Assembly (NCBI GenBank): GCA_951230915.1
Contig: OX579640.1
Coordinates: 16,946,981-17,010,980, forward strand
Length of the DNA stretch: 64,000 bases
Reading direction: 5' to 3'
Source of the DNA: Antitrichia curtipendula
Taxonomy: Eukaryota; Streptophyta; Bryopsida; Hypnales; Leucodontaceae
Shown one piece after another: positions 11,761 through 23,390 of the stretch. The position numbers and the translations under genes were made by a program. Positions within the stretch are counted from its first letter, which is position 1; every line of letters begins with the position of its first letter. The notes below the pieces were generated by a model. The model was not told the origin of the DNA and did not search any database. It saw nothing but the letters and a program-made list of their open reading frames with translations.

Positions 11761-11864
11761 GAAAAAAAGGACTATTGTTTACCAATGAGGTAGGAGAAGG
11801 GGTCTCCTAAAGTGAACAAAATTGTCTTATATGGCTTTTTAATCTATCCTCAATCCTTGAATTA

Positions 11865-12434
11865 CTACCCTCCATCCCATAATGATCTTCTTATTGACCC
11901 TTATTTTTTTGTCCCAAAATGATCTTCTTGTTGCACTTTGAAATGTTGGAGTAGGTCAAATTTGGCTTTCAATTGTTTTTTGGGACTAGCAAAAGAACTT
12001 AGAGTAGTAGTCCTCCCTCCCTCCATGCAATCATCAATCAAAAAACAAATGAAATAATTAGAGGAATCAATCAATATAATTTGTCCTTATTTTTTGCATC
12101 TCTTTGATTATTTTCCAATTGGAGGAGATGAAGCTTTAAGAGCCAAATTAGAGGTCCAAACATAATTTGGGGCATGCACTAAATGTCTATAAATCAAAAA
12201 ACTCACACTCAACAAATTTAATGTCCAATAATGCTCTTTGAAAATGCCCCCAAAATTCCACTTTTCAAAACTCCAAAACTGCACTTTGAAAAGGGCTCTA
12301 AAGCTCAAAAAATTTTGGAAGCTAAAAATGAACCAAACTCTACTTATAATGAAAAATAGGTCTTTAAAATGTTATTTTTAGCCTTCATTTATAACATTTT
12401 GTTCAACAAGAAGATCATTTTGGGACGGAAGTAG
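11865..12434. mobile_element. Stowaway-like (Tc1/mariner) element
   Basis: 570 bp flanked by TA (11863-11864 and 12435-12436). Ends are CTACCCTCCATCCCATAATG and, on the other strand, CTACTTCCGTCCCAAAATGA. The CTCCCTCCGTCCC-type end is well known from plant Stowaway elements. There is an internal inverted pair ATGATCTTCTTGTTG near 11929. It is non-coding. Confidence 0.75.
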
Positions 12435-12436
12435 TA

Positions 12437-13039
12437 ATTGATAAGTCCTTCCTATATATTTACAAAGCATTATACCTCATGAGTATGGAGAGGACCATTG
12501 CTTGATTATACAATATTATGTTCCAATTCTAACCAAACTTCTCTTTGAATTATTAAATCCTAGTCAAGTGAACTTCTAAGTAGAGAGAGCACCTACCACA
12601 CCAACAACTCTCACATATGCAAAGAGCTTCAATATTAGACTAGGTTGTGTTGAATCAATAAGATGTGAGGACCTATGTTTTGAAGTCATTAATTGTCATT
12701 GCCCAAAGTTTCATATTTCAAATCCTATTTGATATAAATATCATCAATGATTTTTTTTTAAAGGTAAGATAAAAGAATGACTTTGAGGACAAAGTAAATT
12801 ATCCCCTTCCCCCTTATCCCCAGTAGTACATATTTACAACAAAAGTGAATTCCTAAACATTGAGAGGGATAAAATAATCTCCACTCTTAGATGATGGAGA
12901 TTGGAGGCCAATGCTAGTGAATATTTCATTACCCTTGATCTTAGAATTATTAGTACGTCTCGTGCCCTTGCTACAACCATTAGTATGTCATTTATAATTG
13001 TCACAAATCTTGTAAATAATATATATATTTTTCTAAATG
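12437..13039. other. Gene-free spacer
   Basis: No conserved frame was seen. It leads into a decayed P2 fragment. Confidence 0.4.
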
Positions 13040-13332
13040 GAAAGCTTGATTCATTCAATTTGGATAAGTAATGTGAAAGTTATGGAGCTTCTTGTTTTGT
13101 AGGCAATCAGAGCAATTTCTTGAAAGAAAATTTTCTTTCACTTTGAATGCTAATATCTTTCAATCTATATGGTCAAAAATAACAAATTTTTACCACATGA
13201 TCTAAAACAAGGGTAGAACAAGATCCCATGGTTAGATTCTTATATATACATATATAATTTGTCGGTGAACATAGCAAAAGTGGTAGTTTTGAGTGGTTTT
13301 GGATTTTTAAAATGGCCTTGGAACTTTAGGGG
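13040..13332 (+). mobile_element. P2-family fragment, right end only
   Basis: Ends CTTGGAACTTTAGGGG followed by TTAA (13333-13336). Interior phrases GGAAAGCTTGATTCATTCAA and GAGTGGTTTTGG match other P2 copies. No left terminus was found, so it is truncated. Confidence 0.6.
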
Positions 13333-13863
13333 TTAATAGTGCAAATTTCGTCCCTTTCAAATTTTAATATATATTTTTTAGTTTCACTGAACCTTTAAGA
13401 GTTATAAAGTCTAATTGTGGTCATAATGTGGTATTTGTGTATGTATTTGGTATTGGAAAAATATAAATTGAGGTATACAATACTTATTAAAGTTTATCTT
13501 CATTCTAAGTCGGATCAGATCCAATTATGATAGATGGAACTTCCAATTTGGATCATTATAGCACCTCCTAACCTCCTACATGTTTGAGAAGCTATTAAAT
13601 TGTCATATATTCAATATGAATATGTGGTACCGAATTTCAGCATGATAAATTTTAGATGTAAAATTAAAATCCAAATAAAGATGTCAATTATTAATTATCA
13701 ATTAATTGATGTATGTCTATCCGTTATTTTGTTCATAATTAGTATTCTAGGAGTCAAATACGATATATAGTTCCATATATATCCATCCATATATATTTTA
13801 TTTAATTCGAAGATTTTTTATTATATCGCTAAAGTCTATTTTAAGCATCAATGGATAATTTCA

Positions 13864-14108
13864 TTAAAATGGCGGTATTCCGTTAGTTTGGCACTTTTAA
13901 TAGTTCAGACTGTGCACTCTGAAATGGTCTGAAATCTATATTTATCTTAGATTTATGAAATCTATAAAAAAATCCTAGATTTTTCAAGTTGTGTGGTATG
14001 AAATCTATAAATATCTTAGATTTGTAAAATCTATATTTGTCCTAGATGTTGCTTTTATGGTTCAAAATGAACACTTTGAAAATGGCACACGGAATACCGC
14101 CATTTTAA
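13864..14108. mobile_element. Fold-back/MITE with ends TTAAAATGGCGGTATTCCGT
   Basis: 245 bp with a perfect 20 bp inverted pair: TTAAAATGGCGGTATTCCGT on the left and its complement on the right. The interior repeats the phrase TCTTAGATTT and relatives. It could be read as TTAA-flanked (AATGGCGG ends) or as TA-flanked; the target cannot be settled from one copy. Confidence 0.7.
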
Positions 14109-14204
14109 CAAAATTGCCCATATTATTATTATTTTTTATTCTTTTAATGTTTATAAAAAATTGTACAAAGGAGGTCATGGCAAATGTTAGTTTTCTATTG
14201 TTAA

Positions 14205-14786
14205 CCCCTAAAAACCCGCTTGTCCCCTCAGGGGACAATTTGGGTCCGGGTAGGTTCCTATTGTCTCAATTTGAAGTGAATTTTTTTGAGATTTTTTGAG
14301 GTTGTGTAGCTTTGCAAGAGCTTTGTGGATATATAGTTTTTATTTCAATCGGATGCCGGATGAAAAAGTTATGGCACAATGAGCAAGACATGGAGATTGG
14401 GGGGCAGTCCAAAAAAAATTACAAAAAGTCAAAGTCATTTTTTTTGAATTTTTTTTTTCCTAAAAGATTATGTTCTTACCTATACGTGAAGCTTTGATTC
14501 ATTCTATTTGGACTAGTGATGAGAAAGTTATGGACAATCTTAGTTTTTTGGACAATTTAAGCATCTTCTTGAAAAAAAACTTTTTGTTCAACTTTGAATG
14601 CTAATATCTTCCAATCCGTACGGTGGAATTTGATGAAATTTTTGCTACACAATCTCAGACAAGTTAAGTACAAGAACCTATGGTTAAATTCTCCAAAAAA
14701 CAAAAAAATGGTTTCCTTAAGTGAATACAACAGAAGTGGTAGTTTTGAGTGTTTTTTGGCAGAAATCACCCTCAGGATTTTAGGGG
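14205..14786 (+). mobile_element. P2 element, intact copy with TTAA duplication
   Basis: 582 bp flanked by TTAA (14201-14204 and 14787-14790). Ends are CCCCTAAAAACCC and, on the other strand, CCCCTAAAATCC. The left side carries GTCCCCTCAGGGGACA, a short palindrome, then TTTGGGTCCGGGTAGGTTCC. A very similar inverted copy lies at 19437-19993. The open frame near 14594-14818 is shared only because the element is repeated; it has no transposase motif. Confidence 0.85.
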
Positions 14787-15417
14787 TTAAAGGGCTCTTT
14801 GGAGACGAGTCTCATTAGTAGAACTTGGGCAAAGATTGCATTTCAAATTTAGCATTTTTTCTTATAAATTAGATTTTGAAATGGAATAAATTGATTGTGG
14901 TTCATTATATTATTTTTTAAATCTATCATTTTATAAAACGATCATTGTTTTAAAGTCGACTTGTGGAGAAAACATTGAAGGACCTCAAATAAATTCTAAA
15001 ATTTTCATTCTCTTTAGTTGCACTCAAACATTATAATCTTTAAATCCATGGTATGTGATATTATTGTGTTTTATATTTTCATGTAATCCATGATATGACA
15101 TCTATTTTAAGATTGTATGGTTCACTAGAAGAAAAACATGTCTAGCACAACTGACTACTATGCAACTACTCTCCTGTACAACTATCTTATAATTGTAATC
15201 CTCTCTAATAGCACCAAATCTAACGTAATTGTTTTATGTCGTTGTTTTACAACATTCATACATTGTTTTAGCCGCAAAGCAATCAATCTATAGTTGCAAA
15301 AAACATTTAGGAAACAACTAGGAAAATATTACACCTATAAAATGACCATAGTTGTTTCCTAGTTGCTTTCTAGTCGTACACTAGTTGTTTTCTAGTCGTT
15401 TCCTGTAGTACTAAAAA

Positions 15418-15555
15418 ATTTAGCTTTTATGTTGATTTGGTTGCATAGATTTGATTCACTTTTCTATTGATTTGTTGATTTGGATGAAATCGATAGAAAA
15501 GTGAACCAAATGAATGCAACCAAATCAACAAAAAAACTGAATTTCCTAGTAGTAA
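15418..15555. repeat. Inverted repeat inside the CACTA element
   Basis: Arms GTTGATTTGGTTGCAT and ATGCAACCAAATCAAC surround a centre near 15480, with outer TAGTACTAAAAAATT-like edges. This looks like a small nested fold-back. Confidence 0.65.
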
Positions 15556-15560
15556 AGCTA

Positions 15561-16064
15561 CACTAAAATTGATAAATAGTGTTGGCAACACTAATTATTC
15601 CATGTAACCCTAATTGTGATTTGTAAGGTTAGCGTTAGAACATTATTTACTCATTCTAGCACTATTTTAGCTCTATGATGAGCTGCTGAACTGCTGAAGT
15701 GAATTGCTGAAATTAATGCTAAAATGTTGAACTGAGCTGGTGAAGTTAATGCTGAAATGCTGAATTATTGAAATTAATGTTGAAATGCTGAACTGAACTG
15801 CTAAAACTAATGTTGAAATGCTGAATTACTGAAATTAATAGTGAAATGCTGAACTGAAATGCTGAAATTCATGCTGAAATGCTAAACTGAACTGCTGAAA
15901 TTAATGCTGAAATGCTAAACTGAAATGTTGACCAAAATGTACCAGAGTTTGACGGCAGGATTTAAGTGTCCAACACTATATACACATAAGTTGGAAAATA
16001 GTGTTGGGATAAAAATCAGGGACCAGCACTAATTATCACCCAACACTATTTATCAATTTTAGTG
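15561..16064 (+). mobile_element. Family D element, copy 2, nested in CACTA element
   Basis: 504 bp with perfect 25 bp inverted ends (CACTAAAATTGATAAATAGT plus GTTGG) and TA on both sides (15559-15560, 16065-16066). Compared with copy 1 it lacks the family G insert but contains an expanded minisatellite. Confidence 0.85.
15675..15935. repeat. Minisatellite of GCTGAA-rich units
   Basis: Imperfect tandem units of about 20-35 bp built from TGCTGAACTG and TGCTGAAATTAATG fill the middle of the family D element. The other copy of the element has no such array. Confidence 0.85.
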
Positions 16065-16743
16065 TAGTTGTTTCCTAGTCGCTCTTAAATCGTACACTAG
16101 TTGTTTCTTAGTCGGTTTCTAGTTGTTTCCTAGTTGCTTCCAAAGTTCATTTTCATTTGTCTTATATCAATTGTCCCATATTAATTGTACATAGTACTAT
16201 TAGGTTTGGACATATAAGGTTTGTAAGTTGTTGTAATCTTATGCAATGAATTTTGTTGATAGAATTCTAAGACTTCTATAATTTGTAGATTTCTATAATG
16301 TATGGAAATAAAAGATATTTAAAATCTATGAAATTTTAAGGTATCCTAAATTAATGAAATCTATGAAATACCAATACTTGAATATTTGAAATCTAGGAGT
16401 AAAGTAGACCTGAAATTTTGAAATCTAGATTAAAGTAGTTATGAAATTCAAAAATCTAGACAAAGGTAGATATGAAAATTTGAAATCTACAAGTCATTGA
16501 GATTAATATTTTAAGATCTACAAATCTACAAGTCGCAAACTAGTCGCAAACTAGTCGCAAATGAATTGCACATGAGGCATGACTATTGCAATTGCTACAC
16601 CTTTTTTCTAGATTTTAGGGTGTCCACTACAACTACAAGTCTCCAAATTATTACTAGATGCAAACAAATTGCAAGTGTCCTATGCAATTGAAAAAGTAGT
16701 TGCATAATGTAGTTGCCAAACCCCTCATTTTCTTCTAGTGGTT

Positions 16744-17496
16744 ATAGTTTGAAAACATTTGCTAGAACATATCAAAGTTGACACTTTTGTTTTGTTAACT
16801 TCTAAAATCTCAAAATCTCCTAAAGAAATACTCAAGATATTAGGTAGGTTTGTGTGACCTCAATTTTTGACATAATTTTATGAATTTTTTTAAAGATAAA
16901 AAAAACATTAGTTTTATGGAAATATGATTTTTTAATTTAAGTCAATGCTTAGGAACAAAAATTATGCCATCTTAAGACCAAAATGTAGCTTGGCAGACAA
17001 CACATACATCCCACCCAACCTTGAAATATTACTTTTTTGTTTGTTTCTCATAGATTATATTTTTGATTCATTTCATTTGGATTATTGACATTAGATGAGA
17101 TTTGGGGATCATAAAGGGTCGTAAATTTGTGGAGTGTTGGGAACATGGGAACAACACCAAATCAATTTCAAATGAGCAATCTGATGTGGCATAACTATTG
17201 TCAGGTCAAAAAATATTTAAAAATATATATTAAAATATTTTGAAAAATATAATTTTAAATATTAAATACTAAACATTCTAAAATTTAATTAAAGTTTTAA
17301 TTATTTAAATTATTTAAATTTTTTTTAAATTTGGCCAGCATTGGTTGGTTTCCAACATTAAGGACGGGCCTGAATGGCCCTCCAATGGAATTAAAAAAAC
17401 ATCTAATGTATGAAAGTTATAGAGTTTCTGGGCAATTATTATATCTTCTTGAGAAAATAACTTAGTGGATTCATTTTTGAACTCAATTTTTGCAAT
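16744..17496. other. Spacer with decayed family G remnant
   Basis: No gene. About 17130-17405 resembles family G (GGGCCTGAATGGCCCTCCA and AAACATCTAATGT at its right side). Confidence 0.45.
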
Positions 17497-17500
17497 TTAA

Positions 17501-18376
17501 CCTCTCAAGTTCCATCGTCTCATTGAGTGACAAAATAGATTTTGGGCAGGCTTCTACAGTCTCAATATTTGTTGTGATTTTTTGAAGTTTTTTTGGAAGA
17601 TAGAAAAACACAATAGCTTTCCAAAAATATAATTTTTATCTCAATTAGAGCATAGGAGCAAAAGTTATGGCAAAAAAATCCTTCAAAAACTAAAAGTAAA
17701 TTTTTTTTTTTGTAAAAATTATATTTTTATGTACATAATAATCTTTTATTTACTCCATGTAGATTTTTTATGCCACAATTATGGATAATCTTGTTTTTTA
17801 GGCAATCAAAGCATCTTTAAAAAAATTAACCTTGCAGGATTATTTTTGACCTCAATTGTTACAATTTTGAAAAAAAAGATTTTCACGTGGTTAAAATCTC
17901 TTGCTACAGCAATCTCACTATTGAGACTAGTCTATTTCAATTACATCTTAGAGCTATTAATAATTTAGATTTTCCTTCAATCTTGAACCTACTTCTACTT
18001 AAAAAAAATTTAATGAATGAAAACTATTATTTAAAAAAAATTAAAGCTATTTTCCTAGACTCTCAACTCAATTTTTTTTATAAAAAATTAAAAATTAAAA
18101 ACAAACAAAAAACAAATTTTAAGTTTAGAAGGTTCAAAGCCAAAAATTGTAGTTGAGCAAGGTGCAAAAAAACTTGTTTCTTCACCTTAAATGCAAATAT
18201 CTTGCAATGTACATAGTCAAAGTTTGGAAATTTCTTTCATGCATTTTTGTACTAGTCTAGTACCAGATCCTATAGTTGGATATTAAAAAAAAAGCTTTTA
18301 AATTTTTTTGCTCTTTGCTATAGAAATGAAAAATTTTAGTGGTTTTTGATGAAAAGAGACCTTCGAACTTTAGGGA
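17501..18376 (+). mobile_element. P2 element, longer version
   Basis: 876 bp, TTAA at 17497-17500 and 18377-18380. Ends CCTCTCAAGTTCC and, on the other strand, CCCTAAAGTTCGAAGG. It shares the P2 phrases AAAGTTATGG and GGACAATC... TTTTT(A)GGCAATC. Long A/T runs break every frame. Confidence 0.7.
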
Positions 18377-18380
18377 TTAA

Positions 18381-18857
18381 AAAAAGAAGTTTTATAAGGT
18401 TTAATTATCTTGCAAGAACAATCTCAGTGTTGGAATTTTTGTATTTCAATTCCATCTTAGAGCAATTAATGATTTTGTTTTTCTTTTTGCTTAATAATTT
18501 TTTAAAGAACAAAAAACAATTTTTTTCTCTTGCAAATTTTTTTCTTCTAGACTCTCAACTCAATTCTCCACCACTTCAAACTTCATAGTACAATATTCAA
18601 AGTTAAGAGGATTCAACGTCTTATATTCTAGTCACTGAAGGTGCAGAAAAAACTATTTCATTCACTTCAAACTCAGATATCTTACAATCTATAGGGTCAA
18701 AGTTTTTGAACTTTTTTCCACACATTATTGTAATATTATAAATAGAAATCCTACGATTAAACATGAAAAAAAAAGTTTTAAAATTTATTTTTCTCTTGTA
18801 ATAGAAATGACAGCTTTTAGTGTTTTGTGATGAAAAAAGGCCTTCAGACTATAGGCG
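18381..18857 (+). mobile_element. P2 fragment, tail duplicated in tandem
   Basis: Repeats the last half of the preceding element (GCAAGAACAATCTCAGTGTTGG; CTTCAGACTATAGGCG before TTAA at 18858-18861). It has no left terminus, so it is a partial copy. Confidence 0.6.
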
Positions 18858-19436
18858 TTAAGAAGATGATTCAAGAAGCTTAGAAAAGGCTTTTGTACTT
18901 ACTCAGGCACTTAGAAGTTAATTCCTTTGCATGAGTCATGAGTTAGGGCTAGCCACCTAAGAACCTTTTTTTCTTGCATTTTTCTTTTTGAAACATGTGA
19001 AGTGAAGTGCTCTATCTAGGTATTTTAAAACCAGTGTTCTTCAATGATGATAATAGAATCCATTATGTAGCCATTTCTGGAAAAAAATATTTTTTCATTA
19101 TTTATTTGTACTTTATTCATTAAAATTTGAAATTATCATCTATTTTTATAGGTATTACAATCATTTTTCATAGGGTTTTTTTTGTTGAACTAAAGAAAAA
19201 AATTCTACAAATCCGTCAAAGTTCTTGCCTCATAGCCAAATTTGCAAATAAAATTAACAATAATGAAGGTCCTTCATTGCAAATAGAAAACTAGAAAACA
19301 AGCCACCTTAGTTTCACCTTGGTTAAGGGAGATGTTACAACTTTGTCTTTTCCTTGGAGCTTTCCATGATGAGTTGTCATCACAACTATGGGCAATATTG
19401 AGTGAGTTGTTCATGTGAGCGCACCTACCAATTTAA

Positions 19437-19993
19437 CCTCTAAAAAACACTCAAAACTACCACTTCTGTTGTATTCACTTAAGAAAATCATTTTTTTGTT
19501 TTTTGGGGAATTTAACCATAGGTTCTTGTACTTAACTTGTCTGAGATCGTGTAGCAAAAATTTCATCAAATTCCACCGTACGGATTGGAAGATATTAGCA
19601 TTCAAAGTTGAACAAAAAGTTTTTTTTCAAGAAGATGCTTAAATTGCCCAAAAAACTAAGATTGTCCATAACTTTCTCATCACTAGTCCAAATAGAATGA
19701 ATCAAAGCTTCACGTATAGGTAAGAACATAATCTTTTAGGAAAAAAAAATTCAAAAAAAATGACTTTGACTTTTTGTAATTTTTTTTGGACTGCCCCCCA
19801 ATCTCCATTTCTTGCTCATTGTGCCATAACTTTTTCATCCAGCATCCGATTGAGACAAAAAATATATATCCACAAAGCTCTTGCAAAGCTACACAACCTC
19901 AAAAAATCTCAAAAAAATTCACTTCAAATTGAGACAATAGGAACCTACCCGGACCCAAATTGTCCCCCGAAGGGACAAGTGGGTTTTTAGGGG
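19437..19993 (-). mobile_element. P2 element, inverted near-copy of 14205-14786
   Basis: 557 bp between TTAA at 19433-19436 and 19994-19997. Read on the minus strand it follows 14205-14786 with only scattered changes and a loss of about 25 bp near one end. One terminus has become CCTCTAAAAAACACTC, so the inverted ends are weaker than in the sister copy. Confidence 0.8.
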
Positions 19994-20239
19994 TTAAATA
20001 GATTCAACAAAAAAAATTTGGTCATCTAAAATCATCAAAGTATTTCCTACAAAGAGGTCAAGGAATATTGACAAGAATTTCATCATTGAAATGTTTTTGA
20101 AGAAGGCTACTATTACATTCATAGGTTTAATTTCCATCTATCTTGGCAAATCTGAATTCTATTGGAAGATCTACTATAATAATGTCAACTTGAGTTGAAG
20201 TATAGGTACATTTGAATGTTCTATTCTCTTCTAAAACAT

Positions 20240-20545
20240 TGGGATGATGATTTTCAGCCCCTGTGGAGGGTTGCGAGTTCCCCTCAGTTCCCAGACTCTA
20301 AAAACTGTGCCGCAACAGTTGCTAGATGTGGCAGAGAGATTGCCACATCATTTTTATTTTATTTTTAATTTCAAAAAAACAATTAATTTTTTTTCAAACT
20401 CTTTTTTTCATTAAATTTTTATTTTGAAGTTTTATTTTTTAAAGTTCTGATAGCACCCGTTCTTTAACTGCTGGGGGGAAAAATGCCGAGAATAAGCTTG
20501 AAACAGTCTTTTAGACCCCCCAAAACACATCTAATGCTTGTATTT
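20240..20545 (+). mobile_element. Family G element, copy 2
   Basis: Shares TTTTCAGCCCCTGTGGAGGG at the left and AGACCCCCCAAAACACATCT at the right with 8492-8795. It is less GC-rich and lacks a clear left terminus. Confidence 0.6.
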
Positions 20546-21601
20546 TATTCTCAATTCACTATGAAATATACAACTCGAGTGTTATTTGAGTTTATACAAT
20601 AAAACTTTTGTATTATGAAGTAGCTTACAATCAGACTAGCATACATGTAGGGCAAGTTTGGAAAAAATAACTCTAAAAATAGATGCCAATTTTTTTGAAA
20701 AATGTTTTTATTCCAAAAAATTGTATGGGAGAAAAGAATCTTGCAAAATTCTTCTATTTGTTGAAATTTATTTATTGTAAATAATTAAATATTTGATAAA
20801 GGAGTGTTAACCTTGACCTATATTCATGACTACTCTTTTTGGCTAAGTGCAAGGTACAATTGTGCCTCTAGCCAATCAGTTTTGGACTTCCTTTTTATGT
20901 CTTCTTTGTTGTATCAACCTCTCAATGCCAATTTCCTCTACAAGCTTAACTTGTTGGATAAATTTCAACATTTGACAAAAGCAAGAATGTTATGAATTTT
21001 CAACATTTGCCTCTTCGTATTGATTGTAGAAAACATCCAACATTGTTAAATTACTACTCAAAACTCATGAAATTTTCAAAATGATCCAAATGACCTGAAT
21101 TATTTACCATCAATCTTTAAAAAAAAATTCTATTGGTAAAGTGATTGGAATTTCCGAAATAATCAAAATATGGTTGAAAGACTGTTCAGGATTTAAACAA
21201 ATTCAGAATATTGATCTGCAACGGCAAGGACAAGCAGCCCCAACTCCACCCACAAGAAAAGGAGGCAAGCCAACCTTTTTGTCAAGGCACTGTACAAGTT
21301 CATTGATTTGTCATATTGGTGCATGTAACACTAATTTATGAAAATCACAATATTTAGATTAGTGTAGGCTGAAATATTACCGTGCTGTACAAAATTCCTC
21401 CAATTCTGTGCCCTCACCAGTAGAATAAATCAGTGAACATTGTCTTGTATGGCGCAAGTATGTAAACAAATTGCCCTGCACATAATCCCACTTCCAGCAT
21501 AACTGAATTGCACACAAAAAGAGTCAAGTAAAAAGTGAATCTTTCAAAAGTCCAGAAGGCCTAAAGTCCTAAACCATAACCATCTTCCTGTACCACATTA
21601 A
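20546..21601. other. Gene-free spacer
   Basis: Small frames at 20804 and 21141 show no family features. Composition becomes less AT-rich after about 21200, approaching the SH3P gene's 3' side. Confidence 0.4.
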
Positions 21602-21770
21602 CCCCTTAAGTTAAGGATGTTGTTTGTTGTTGTATACAGAAGGGGAAATTGAGTAGCACATGAATCCCATTCAAGCTGTAAATTTCAGACCAAGTCCAGA
21701 CATACTACTGGTCAACTGAGAATTTTTTGGGAATTTGCCAGCTCTTTTGGAGGGCAACATCCTTAAGGGG
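21602..21770. mobile_element. Small element with CCCCTTAAG ends, TTAA on the left
   Basis: 169 bp. Left TTAA (21598-21601), then CCCCTTAAGTTAAGGATGTT. The right end complements to CCCCTTAAGGATGTT, a 5 bp difference inside the terminal repeat. The right flank is TTTC rather than TTAA. Probably the same TTAA/CCC class. Confidence 0.65.
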
Positions 21771-23390
21771 TTTCTCAAGTATATGGAATATGTGGACATT
21801 TAGTTTGCACAGAACATTGTTGTCGTATCTATTTGTACAGTACATACAGAATGCCAAATTGACAAACACAATTTACTACGGTAAACCTAAAGATTGGAGG
21901 TCTTGAACATTCAACGCTCATTATCCACTCACATGACCACAATGTCACAATCGTATGTGCATTGGAGTTGGTTCCAATGCCACAATTTTATGGAAGCTCA
22001 CAAAATTGCATATTTTAAACTCTAATTCTCTCCAGGATCCACAGCATTGTGTAAATCCGCAGGATTGTGTAGATGAGTGCTCCATACCATCATATGCCAC
22101 AATAATAACGATCGACGAAAGTATCACACAGGGTGTAGGACCAATTCTCCACTGTATCCATCAGTTAATTAGCATTTCATTTTCTCAGTCGCTTGGTTAA
22201 TGCATTCAACCAGTACAAACCAGGCAAATTATCCCAGCTAGTTTAGGTTCAAATGCCTAAATTATTTGGTTAATTCGAGTCCAAGCTCAAACGTTAGGAA
22301 GTTCAAGGCATCAGCTATAAGACTCGGCTACAATATTTTCTCAATCGCTACAGTAATCGACCACTTCCATAAATTTCAACGCATAATGGAATAACCAGCA
22401 AAAATAAAACCATCATCACACTGATTACCAGGGAGTATTTGCGGTGAACCAAATTCGGAAGGTGCGTGTGGAAACGTTGGCACTCGCACAATGGATTCTA
22501 GTCACGGGCCCGTCCTGTGTTGTTTGCGAGTATGTATGAGCATGCAGCTGCCGCTGGAGACAAAACAGGTTCACAAACGGGGGTTGGAAACAATTTTGAT
22601 ATGCATGCCTAAAACCCTCACTGTCTCACCGTCGTAGCAAGAGTTTCGGGGTGCAATGAGAGAACTCCAGTATCGGTCCCCTAAACCGTCAATTATGTAA
22701 TATCAACTAAATTCCCGGAAGTTCAAAAAAACTATCCTCGTGTGCTCATGGAGTCACAGGTCGCATCCTTCGAAGACACATATCTACCAGTTTGTCCGAA
22801 AGAATAGGAGTTTCATCAGTCCAAAAATGACTTAAACTTCCTGCTACTGTACCGGTATCATGCAAGATAATTCATCACTTGTGAAAGACTGTCATTTCAA
22901 ACTGTAAATGGACATAGACAAACCAATATCATCATTGTTTTATTTGGTAAGTGTTGTAACTTTCCCGCCAGCATTAACATAATTAAATATTCGAACAGTA
23001 TTTCAAGGAAAGTACAGAAAGAGCCATGCTGGTGGACTCAAAAAGATGGACAAAGCGGAAAGATAAAACCGAATAACGACATTTGACTTCAAGAGTATAA
23101 GGTAGCAGACCTCTCAGCATATATACTTCTAAGCACATTTACAGAGCCCGTTGCTGGACTCCAAATAGTGATGTCAATGGACTTTGACAGATACAGTTCA
23201 GAAAGAATATGAACTGGGTCTAATTGAATAAAATCCAAACCTGTAACGAGAACCATGCCAACTGATGTTCGTCAAGAGCAGCCAGAGGTCGTCATAAAAA
23301 GGGCGTGCTAAGGTTACTCGGCTAAAAACTTGATGTTCTGAGTTTAGCCATCCAATGAAGCTTCCTCAAAATTGTAACGTAGCGTACAAA
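21771..23390. other. Spacer and 3' flank of the SH3P-like gene
   Basis: No separate gene recognised. The part nearest 23390 is presumably the 3'-UTR of the minus-strand SH3P gene; its poly(A) site was not identified. Confidence 0.4.

Larger units (their letters stand above)
15123..16740. mobile_element. Non-autonomous CACTA (En/Spm-type) element, 3 bp target duplication
   Basis: 1618 bp with 13 bp perfect inverted ends CACTAGAAGAAAA, directly flanked by GTT on both sides (15120-15122 and 16741-16743). CACTA ends plus a 3 bp duplication are the defining features of this superfamily. Subterminal DNA is full of short motifs (TAGTTG, TAGTCG, GTTTCCTAG and complements), like transposase binding arrays. 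It carries no transposase and has been invaded by a family D element. Confidence 0.85.

Noticed and set aside
13864..14108. Reading the TTAAAATGGCGG element as another TTAA/CCC member
   Set aside because: Its ends begin AATGG rather than CCC. One copy cannot separate a TTAA target from a TA target, so it is kept apart.
14594..19605. A frame (MNANIFQSVRWNLMKF start) that occurs in two places, looking like a conserved small protein
   Set aside because: The two copies are the same P2 transposon in opposite orientation. Conservation reflects element identity; there is no start context or known motif.
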